From: Patescibacteria group bacterium UBA1449
GTDB lineage: Bacteria; Patescibacteriota; Microgenomatia; UBA1400; UBA1449
Direction: 5' to 3'
Assembly (NCBI GenBank): GCA_002335355.1
Contig: DCTD01000108.1
Location: forward strand, 3,374-9,548
Length of the DNA stretch: 6,175 bases
The position numbers and the translations under genes are program-made. Under the pieces are notes generated by a model. That model ran no database searches and was not told where the DNA came from. It worked only from the letters and a program-made list of their open reading frames with translations. How positions within the stretch are numbered: position 1 is the first letter of the stretch; each line of letters starts with the position of its first letter. Of the stretch, positions 1 to 4,756 are shown one piece after another.

Positions 1-1
1 T

Positions 2-130
2 CCGCGTTTATTTTTACACGCATTTTTCTTAGCTTTTTACCATCCAAAAACCGGTAATATAGTAGAATATCAAGCAGAACTGCCGGAAGATTTACAGAAT
101 GCATTGAAAGGATTAGAAGTTACTGGATAA
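2..130 (+). CDS. RluA-family pseudouridine synthase, C-terminal end (partial)
   Basis: Only the last 42 codons are present; the gene enters from the left edge and ends at TAA 128-130. The translated tail contains RLFLHAFFLAFYHPKTGN followed by an acidic stretch and LPEDL. This matches the C-terminal signature of the RluA/RluC/RluD family (R-x-x-LHA, then F-x-HP-x-T-G, then LP-x-DL). Family members isomerise uridine to pseudouridine in rRNA or tRNA in the cytoplasm. The catalytic Asp region and any S4 domain lie outside the window, so the RNA target cannot be assigned. The gene is in the same orientation as tgt, 21 bases upstream, which suggests a two-gene RNA-modification transcript. Family assignment is good; the subfamily is unknown. 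Confidence 0.82.
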   Translation, partial: PRLFLHAFFLAFYHPKTGNIVEYQAELPEDLQNALKGLEVTG

Positions 131-151
131 GAAGCCGGTAATCCCAAACGT

Positions 152-1300
152 ATGAAATTTGCCTTTACGATTACCCATAAACATGGTACTGCCCGAGCTG
201 GTGAAATGGTGACTACTCATGGAGTTGTTAAGACACCGGTTTATATGCCTGTGGGCACCATAGGGACAGTCAAAGCTTTGTCTTCAGAAGATGTAATTCA
301 AACAGGAGCCCAGATCATTTTAGGCAATACCTACCATTTGCACTTGCGGCCGGGTGAAGCATTAGTAAAAAAACTAGGTGGACTGCATCAGTTTATGAAC
401 TGGCCGAAACCGATCTTAACTGACAGTGGAGGATTTCAGGTCTTCAGCTTGGGACAGGAAGCCGGAAAGCTTTCAAAGATTGACGAAGATGGTGTTACCT
501 TTAAATCTCACCTTGATGGTTCAATTCACCGCTTAACTCCGGAGTCTTCTATTCAGATCCAAAGGGCATTAGGGGCAGACATTATCATGGCGTTTGATGA
601 ATGCACTCCGATTAAAGATGAAGTATATGTAGTACAAGCCATGGAGCGAACGCACAGGTGGCTTAAGCGAAGCCAGGAAGAGTGGCAGAGAGGCATTCAC
701 GATCAAGCCTTGTTTGGTATTATCCAAGGTGGAGATTATAAACACTTACGACAAGAAAGCGCTGCATTTGTTAATAGTCAAGACTTGCCGGGGATTGCCA
801 TTGGGGGTGTCTCGGTTGGTTACTTTATGGAGAAAACGGTGGAGCATATTAACTGGGTAAAAGCAATAATTGATCCAACTAAACCGTTTTATACGATGGG
901 CGTAGGACGTGATCCTCAAGATATCGTTGACGTGGTTATGGCAGGGGTGGATATGTTTGATTGTGTGGCGCCAACCCGTTTAGCCCGGAATGGGGCAATC
1001 TATCATGGTTATTTAGAGGGTAGTAGTTTCGATCACACCTCACCTGATCGGGTACGTTTTGTCTCTGAGTTTAATCGTAAAGGCAGATTGCAAATCGGTA
1101 ACGCCCAGTTTAGAGATGATAATCGGCCGATAATGGAGGAGTGTGACTGTGCCACCTGCCGGGCAGGTTATAGCCGGGCATATTTAAACCATTTGTTTAA
1201 ATCAGACGAACTTCTGTATTACCGTTTGTCCAGTATCCACAATGTTCGGTTTATGGTAAGACTTTGCGAACAGCTTCGGGAAAAGATTATCTCACACTAA
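152..1300 (+). CDS. tgt: tRNA-guanine transglycosylase (queuosine pathway)
   Basis: This 382-residue protein is a complete TIM-barrel Tgt. By family knowledge it exchanges guanine at position 34 of GUN-anticodon tRNAs for preQ1 or a related base. Visible motifs are DSGGFQ with the general acid/base Asp91, FDEC (Asp149, Cys151), the Q192-GG loop, MGVGR (249-253), and FDCVAPTR with nucleophile Asp270. The zinc site is C331, C333, C336 and H363, with spacing as in E. coli Tgt plus one residue. Two oddities stand out. The pocket loop reads GGVSVGY, so the Glu that normally follows GG-x-x-VG (Glu235 in Zymomonas mobilis) is Tyr224. About 20 extra residues lie between NGAIYHG (280-286) and GRLQIGNA (311-318). 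No good Shine-Dalgarno precedes the ATG, so translation probably follows the upstream RluA-like gene. No other queuosine genes are in the window. Confidence 0.96.
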   Translation: MKFAFTITHKHGTARAGEMVTTHGVVKTPVYMPVGTIGTVKALSSEDVIQTGAQIILGNTYHLHLRPGEALVKKLGGLHQFMNWPKPILTDSGGFQVFSLGQEAGKLSKIDEDGVTFKSHLDGSIHRLTPESSIQIQRALGADIIMAFDECTPIKDEVYVVQAMERTHRWLKRSQEEWQRGIHDQALFGIIQGGDYKHLRQESAAFVNSQDLPGIAIGGVSVGYFMEKTVEHINWVKAIIDPTKPFYTMGVGRDPQDIVDVVMAGVDMFDCVAPTRLARNGAIYHGYLEGSSFDHTSPDRVRFVSEFNRKGRLQIGNAQFRDDNRPIMEECDCATCRAGYSRAYLNHLFKSDELLYYRLSSIHNVRFMVRLCEQLREKIISH

Positions 1301-1487
1301 CAAAAAAAAACAGTTTTTACTTCATTGTTATTATCAAAATTCATAGTAAAATGTCTGTCTGTAAAAAAGAAATAATGGTAATAGTGCTGCTATTTAATTC
1401 TTTCTGCACATTAACAGTTCAGGATAATTTTTGTGGAAGCTACTGTTTTTCTTTCTACAAGTGATAGAGTGGTTGTCACAAAAGTGT

Positions 1488-1559
1488 ATGAGTAAAGAAA
1501 AGGAGGTGAAACCTGTTACGTTTATCATCGGCCTAGGTATTCCGAGTAGTGAATGTTGA
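1488..1559 (+). CDS. Possible 23-codon upstream ORF overlapping the orphan gene's long reading
   Basis: ATG 1488 opens a frame of 23 residues (beginning MSKEKEVKPV, ending SSEC) that stops at TGA 1557-1559. No Shine-Dalgarno precedes it. Instead the ribosome-binding-like sequence at 1499-1509 lies inside the frame. Starting at GTG 1506 would place the start within that sequence, which is not workable. The frame overlaps the more upstream possible start of the next gene (GTG 1549) by 11 bases, an arrangement seen in leader peptides and translational coupling. There is no recognisable homology and the length is well within chance. It is listed because of its position, not because of coding evidence. 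Confidence 0.15.
   Translation: MSKEKEVKPVTFIIGLGIPSSEC
1499..1509 (+). promoter_or_regulatory. Eleven-base anti-Shine-Dalgarno complement without a matching start codon
   Basis: AAAGGAGGTGA at 1499-1509 matches the complement of the canonical bacterial 16S rRNA 3' tail. No ATG, GTG or TTG lies 5-10 bases downstream; the nearest near-cognate is CTG 1513, which gives only seven codons. An in-frame TAG at 1534-1536 separates this site from the orphan reading frame. It could be a ribosome standby site, the remains of a lost start, or chance in a purine-rich stretch. Confidence 0.4.
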
Positions 1560-1586
1560 GATACAGGTAGTTGTAATGAGTAGTGT

Positions 1587-1592
1587 GGAGGG
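1587..1592 (+). promoter_or_regulatory. Ribosome binding site that sets the orphan gene start
   Basis: GGAGGG lies seven bases before ATG 1600, ideal spacing. The other in-frame candidates, GTG 1549, ATG 1576 and GTG 1585, have no comparable sequence at the right distance. This is why the start is placed at 1600. Confidence 0.7.
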
Positions 1593-1599
1593 AAAACCG

Positions 1600-2070
1600 A
1601 TGGTGCGAGACGTTAATACGATTAGAACACAATTGATCCTGTCGCTTCTGGACTTGGGGCCGGACTTGATTCGTACAACGCCAGGAATGCTGGATATGGA
1701 TTCTTCGTCAAGGCAGTTCACCAACGATCGAGATGATCTTAACTGGTGGTTGACACATTATGGCCTGAAACGAGACAGAAGCGCTCTCGAGGACTTTAGT
1801 CCAGATCTCTGCAAGCAGGTCATGATTGCAGCCACGTGCGCAATTGTTGATCCTAACGGTAGAGCTCATAGAAGAGATGGTGTGATCGGTTTACACTTCT
1901 TTGATGAGGCTATCATGAGTGTAGCTGACGAGTTTATACGAAAAGTACTCACCAACCCTGAATGGCGACACCGGTTGACCAAGAGAATCCAGGGTCTCGT
2001 TTCAACTGAGATCATGATACTCGTTCAAACATACCGTGAGCCAGCCCCAGAACTCGTTAGAGTATCCTGA
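1600..2070 (+). CDS. Unrecognised 156-residue soluble protein (orphan)
   Basis: I do not recognise this protein. The start is ATG 1600, chosen for its Shine-Dalgarno sequence; the frame stays open back to 1537, so a start at GTG 1549 (173 residues) is possible. The protein is charged, with no signal peptide or membrane helix, and looks mainly helical. It has a Leu-rich first helix (about 7-20) and a Trp-Trp pair at 49-50. A central segment reads AIVDPNG (81-87) followed by a basic patch RAHRRDG (88-94) and GLHFFDEA (97-104). The C-terminal helices run from about 102 to 145. It sits alone between tgt and the LCP-like gene, with about 300 non-coding bases before it and a strong hairpin nine bases after its TGA stop, so it is probably transcribed on its own. 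G+C is close to that of tgt, so composition alone gives no sign of transfer. The long frame and good ribosome binding site support a real gene; the function is unknown. Confidence 0.72.
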   Translation: MVRDVNTIRTQLILSLLDLGPDLIRTTPGMLDMDSSSRQFTNDRDDLNWWLTHYGLKRDRSALEDFSPDLCKQVMIAATCAIVDPNGRAHRRDGVIGLHFFDEAIMSVADEFIRKVLTNPEWRHRLTKRIQGLVSTEIMILVQTYREPAPELVRVS

Positions 2071-2078
2071 ACCTAACT

Positions 2079-2120
2079 CGGGGAGAGTACAAAAACAACG
2101 CTGTTTATGTGCTCTCCCCG
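2079..2120 (+). terminator. Long hairpin after the orphan gene, probable terminator
   Basis: CGGGGAGAGTAC (2079-2090) pairs with GTGCTCTCCCCG (2109-2120) over 12 positions, including one G-T wobble. The pairing then continues inward with one A-A mismatch: AAACA (2093-2097) pairs with TGTTT (2102-2106) around the four-base loop ACGC. In all there are about 18 pairs with one mismatch in 42 bases. The T-rich run (2136-2141) begins about 15 bases after the stem instead of directly after it, so it is not a textbook intrinsic terminator. It insulates the orphan gene from the promoter of the next gene. A structured RNA element is the alternative. Confidence 0.65.
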
Positions 2121-2178
2121 GAATTCCACTTTAACTTTTTTCGTTTTCACAACTGACACTAGCTAGTTTTCACAAACT

Positions 2179-2187
2179 TGCTATCAT
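2179..2187 (+). promoter_or_regulatory. Extended -10 promoter for the LCP-like gene, predicting a leaderless mRNA
   Basis: TG at 2179-2180, one spacer base, then TATCAT at 2182-2187 form an extended -10 element (5 of 6 to TATAAT plus TGn). Six bases separate it from ATG 2194, so transcription starting seven bases after the -10 box would begin at the A of the start codon. There is no Shine-Dalgarno sequence. The best -35-like hexamer, CTGACA at 2153-2158, is 23 bases away and too far, as is usual for promoters relying on an extended -10. Confidence 0.5.
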
Positions 2188-2193
2188 ATTTTC

Positions 2194-3216
2194 ATGCCGC
2201 GATTTGCTGCCCACCGAAGCCGTAACCGCTGGCCATATTTCTTTGGCCGTTTTTCTGTACCTCACTTTCCTAAAATTAATAACAAAAAACCATGTCGGTT
2301 TCCTATATTTTTCACCTTAGGACTGGGGTTACTGGTGTTTGTTGTGATGTTTATTAAAGTCATCGTGCAGGGTTATACTCAGGCTGTATGGAAAGGCGAG
2401 GGGCAGGTTACCTTTGTGTTTGAACAGAATAATAAAGTAGGGTACATCAAAATAAATACTGATCTAAACGAAGCTGTTGTTTTAACCTTTCCAGATAACA
2501 CACTGATAGCTTTATCAAACGGCTATCAGGAATATCAAGCCAGTAAAGTCAAACTTCTGGCAAACCAAGAAAAAACTCATTTTGGAGAGTTGCTAACTCG
2601 GAGCATGACTCAGTTTCTGGGAAGTGTTACCGATGGCTACATTATTAATGGCCAAGGAGATTATGTCGATATATCGACACTTCTCATACAGGCCATTTTT
2701 CGTCGGGCAGAGACAAACTTTTCCGACTGGGATTTACTCCGACTTATTCTGTTTACTGCCAATCTTCGCAATAATCACATCCGCACTATTGATATGCCAA
2801 CAACATCTGTGTTTGAATTAACAACGTTACCTGATAAAAGCCAGGTATATGAAATCAAACCGGAAGAACTCGATGCGTTCGGACTTAAAGAACTGGCCCG
2901 GCCAAAATACCTCAAAGAACAACTAACCTGGGAAATCTTTAATGGGACCCAGCATACTGGGCTTGGTTCAATGATGAAACGAATGGTAGCCAATTCCGGT
3001 TTTGATGTAACGGGTGTTCGGCAAGCTCGGAAGCCATATGAGACTTCGGCTATTATTGTGACTGATAAAGCTAGTAATAATCCCTATGTAACCGACTTTG
3101 CCCGGTACTTTCATTTACCTGTGACAACAGAGGGGGATAAGAGTGATATTGCTGATGTGACGGTGATTTTAGGAGAGGATTTTTGGGAAAGTTGTTGCGT
3201 ACGGAAAAAAGAATAA
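2194..3216 (+). CDS. Membrane-anchored LCP-like protein with C-terminal LytR_C domain
   Basis: This 340-residue protein has a basic N-terminal tail (1-37), one membrane helix (about 36-59), and an outside part. Residues about 68-150 resemble a worn-down LytR-CpsA-Psr (LCP) fold, with LTFPDNTLIALSNGY (97-111) in the place of the family's SIPRDT strand-loop and FLGSVTDGYI (141-150) in the place of its gi-x-id-yv segment. The arginines and aspartates that bind polyprenyl pyrophosphate in active LCP enzymes are not apparent, so transferase activity is doubtful. Residues about 245-330 fit LytR_C: WEIFNGTQHTGLG, then NSGFDV, then ADVTVILGEDF. True LCP proteins attach glycopolymers to the cell wall; here a surface or envelope role is inferred. 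The gene has its own promoter and converges on the TPR gene with 8 bases between stops. LytR_C is fairly secure; the LCP relationship is an inference from layout. Confidence 0.82.
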   Translation: MPRFAAHRSRNRWPYFFGRFSVPHFPKINNKKPCRFPIFFTLGLGLLVFVVMFIKVIVQGYTQAVWKGEGQVTFVFEQNNKVGYIKINTDLNEAVVLTFPDNTLIALSNGYQEYQASKVKLLANQEKTHFGELLTRSMTQFLGSVTDGYIINGQGDYVDISTLLIQAIFRRAETNFSDWDLLRLILFTANLRNNHIRTIDMPTTSVFELTTLPDKSQVYEIKPEELDAFGLKELARPKYLKEQLTWEIFNGTQHTGLGSMMKRMVANSGFDVTGVRQARKPYETSAIIVTDKASNNPYVTDFARYFHLPVTTEGDKSDIADVTVILGEDFWESCCVRKKE

Positions 3217-3224
3217 ACAGGTTT

Positions 3225-3866
3225 TTAGTCAGTCATCTGCTCGTATGAGTCTCCATCTTCCCGTTCTAACGATAGGAAAGAATGGTAGTTCATGTTCTTA
3301 AGACTTCTCTTGGTCTCTTTGATGAAGACACATAGTTTATTTTTATCGATTGATTTTACAAAAGCAGCATAGCGGTTGTCGCGTTTATAGAGCCAGATTA
3401 ACCGCTTAGCCACATCATCCGGTAGTTTGCCCACATATTTTTTTTGGTAGTAAAAACAAATAGATTGGGAACGGATATCCATGTCCAATTCAACACATGC
3501 TTGAAGTAAGGATACGACTGTTGGTTCTCCAAGACGAACCAGAGGCACTATCTTAGTTTTACCATGTTCTTCAATAAAACTAAAGCGTTTGACGGTGGCG
3601 ATTGTTGATCCATTACCACATTGTTCCAGACTCTTTAGTTTTTCTAGGTTGCGTTTAGCAATTGGGTTAAACCGGTCGAGCTTTAAGACTGTGTTGTAAA
3701 TATCTTTGGCTTGTTTCAGTTGGCCTAATTGGAGGTACGCTAGAGCTAAGCGATTTAGTGCTTCAACGTTAGTGGGGTCTTGAGCCAAAATTTGCTCGTT
3801 AATATCAACAGCTTCCTGCCACTGATTGTTACGCGCTTTTTGGATTGCAAGGATGGACAGTGTCAT
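3225..3866 (-). CDS. TPR protein with a possible HIRAN-like C-terminal domain
   Basis: The product is 213 residues from ATG 3866. The frame could extend to TTG 3926 (233 residues), but those extra 20 codons contain a consensus promoter, so the shorter start is chosen. Residues 1-34 and 35-68 form two tetratricopeptide repeats, each with the expected small and aromatic positions and ending in a Pro (Asp-Pro at 30-31, Asn-Pro at 67-68). They are followed by a helix to about 82. Such repeats bind other proteins. Residues about 98-185 form a second domain with YVGKLPDDVAKRLIWL (144-159) and RYAAFVKSI (165-173). This resembles the G-x-LP-x-x-x-a-x-x-L core of HIRAN domains, but that link is only an inference. 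There is no signal peptide, so it is probably cytoplasmic. It is divergent from yebC and ends 8 bases from the LCP-like gene's stop. The partner and role are unknown. Confidence 0.85.
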   Translation of the reverse strand: MTLSILAIQKARNNQWQEAVDINEQILAQDPTNVEALNRLALAYLQLGQLKQAKDIYNTVLKLDRFNPIAKRNLEKLKSLEQCGNGSTIATVKRFSFIEEHGKTKIVPLVRLGEPTVVSLLQACVELDMDIRSQSICFYYQKKYVGKLPDDVAKRLIWLYKRDNRYAAFVKSIDKNKLCVFIKETKRSLKNMNYHSFLSLEREDGDSYEQMTD

Positions 3867-3873
3867 CCATGAC

Positions 3874-3902
3874 AAAATACTCAGTTTGTCCTTTCTTGTC
3901 AA
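3874..3902 (-). promoter_or_regulatory. Consensus promoter of the TPR gene, predicting a leaderless mRNA
   Basis: On the minus strand, TTGACA (positions 3902-3897) is followed by a 17-base spacer and TATTTT (3879-3874). Seven bases then separate the -10 box from the ATG at 3866. A perfect -35 with optimal spacing makes this the strongest promoter call in the window. Transcription would start at or one base before the ATG, so the mRNA would lack a Shine-Dalgarno leader. Confidence 0.7.
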
Positions 3903-3990
3903 GAGTGATATGATACTTACATTCAATTAATAGACTAAAACGATAAATTCATAAATGAAGTTCAAAGATCAAAATGGATAAATTTAGTTG

Positions 3991-4018
3991 TGAAATTTGT
4001 CATTTGAAATTTGATATT
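3991..4018 (+). repeat. Imperfect 14-base tandem repeat upstream of yebC
   Basis: Two units, 3991-4004 and 4005-4018, both begin TGAAATTTG and differ at 2 of 14 positions. The second unit contains GATATT at 4013-4018, which could act as a -10 box six bases before the GTG start of yebC. The surrounding sequence (about 3957-4024) is built of similar A/T words such as ATTTG and GTTCAAA. Short repeats of this style are, in my recollection, common between genes in Microgenomates. It is not counted as coding although the yebC frame stays open through it. Confidence 0.55.
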
Positions 4019-4024
4019 TGTAAC

Positions 4025-4756
4025 GTGTCTGGACATTCAAAATGGGCAACAATTCGACATGACAAAGGCGTTAATGATGCCAAACGAGGGAAACTGTTTT
4101 CGCGTTTAGCTAAAGCCATTAGTATTGCGGTAAGAGAGGGAGGTGGTGATAATCCTGACTTTAATCCTAAACTTCGTCTAATGGTTGAAAAAGCAAAAGA
4201 AGCTAACATGCCTAAAGAAAATATCAAGCGCGCTGTTGATAAAGGGGCAGGTCGTATAGCTGGAGCTATGTATGAGGAAGTCACCTACGAGGGCTTTGGA
4301 CCGAATAAAGTGGCCTTTATGGTCGAGTGTGTCACTGATAACCGTAACCGGACAAACTCAGAGATAAAATCATTATTTGACAAGAACGGTGGGGTGCTTG
4401 GTTCTATGGGATCCACCAACTACTTTTTTGATCGCAAAGGAGTTATCGAAATTGATATTCCTCAAGGTAAGGATATGGAAGAACTGCAATTAGAACTTAT
4501 TGATTTTGGAGCTGAAGATTTTCAGGAGGGGGAAGATGGTCGACTACAAATGCTCGTACCTGCACCTGATACCCACACAATTGCTGAATCAATTAAAAAC
4601 GCTGGTTATGAAGTGACTGATACTGACGTAATCATGGTTCCCAACACGTATATCGAGTTGTCTGATAAGGAGTATGAACGCTTCATGCAATTCTATACCC
4701 TTATAGATGACTACGATGATGTTCAAAAAGTCTACCATAATGCCAAAGCGGTTTAA
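4025..4756 (+). CDS. yebC: YebC/TACO1-family translation factor
   Basis: This 243-residue protein is the usual length for the family. GTG 4025 is chosen because the product then begins SGHSKWATIRHDKG, the near-invariant YebC N-terminus. The longer frame from ATG 3974 would add 17 residues encoded by an A/T repeat. Other family signatures are DAKRGKLFSRLAKAI (18-32), EKAKEANMPKENI (55-67), ITYEG-like VTYEGFGP (86-93), TDNRNRT (104-110), GSMGS (126-130) and FDRKG (135-139). YebC proteins were first described as DNA-binding regulators. Recent work on bacterial YebC/YeeI and mitochondrial TACO1 supports a role on the ribosome, relieving stalls at proline-rich stretches. It is probably transcribed from the divergent region shared with the TPR gene, and it overlaps the next gene by 17 bases. 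Family assignment is very secure. Confidence 0.96.
   Translation: MSGHSKWATIRHDKGVNDAKRGKLFSRLAKAISIAVREGGGDNPDFNPKLRLMVEKAKEANMPKENIKRAVDKGAGRIAGAMYEEVTYEGFGPNKVAFMVECVTDNRNRTNSEIKSLFDKNGGVLGSMGSTNYFFDRKGVIEIDIPQGKDMEELQLELIDFGAEDFQEGEDGRLQMLVPAPDTHTIAESIKNAGYEVTDTDVIMVPNTYIELSDKEYERFMQFYTLIDDYDDVQKVYHNAKAV

Larger units (their letters stand above)
1301..1599. other. Intergenic/leader region between tgt and the orphan gene
   Basis: No recognisable gene lies in these 300 bases. The first 160 are A/T-rich and start with a run of nine A at 1303-1311. A weak inverted repeat, AACAGT at 1413-1418 and ACTGTT at 1442-1447, is followed by a T-rich stretch and could be a poor terminator for tgt. A GATAAT hexamer at 1423-1428 resembles a -10 box, but no matching -35 is visible. 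The right half carries an 11-base anti-Shine-Dalgarno complement at 1499-1509, described separately. A 37-codon frame at 1351-1464 with a hydrophobic segment is noted among the findings but is not called as a gene. Confidence 0.5.

Noticed and set aside
1264..1350. Open frame from TTG 1264 overlapping the end of tgt and leading into the 37-codon frame
   Set aside because: It overlaps tgt, has no ribosome binding site, and the sequence is A-run low complexity. Only the ATG 1351 part is mentioned, as a weak observation.
1413..1447. AACAGT/ACTGTT inverted repeat as the tgt terminator
   Set aside because: Six pairs with a 23-base loop is weak despite the following T-rich stretch. It is mentioned in the region entry but not called.
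2775..2993. Minus-strand frame of 72 codons opposite the LCP-like gene
   Set aside because: Shadow of a real gene with no ribosome binding site and no recognisable product.
3867..3926. TTG start at 3926 adding 20 residues to the TPR protein
   Set aside because: The added codons contain a consensus promoter for the gene and precede the first TPR helix without family support.
3974..4024. ATG start at 3974 adding 17 residues to YebC
   Set aside because: The family begins at (M)SGHSKW, which matches GTG 4025. The extension is translated intergenic A/T repeat.
4000..4284. Minus-strand frame of 94 codons opposite yebC
   Set aside because: It is antisense to a highly conserved gene, and the frame simply mirrors yebC codons. 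No start signal or family resemblance.
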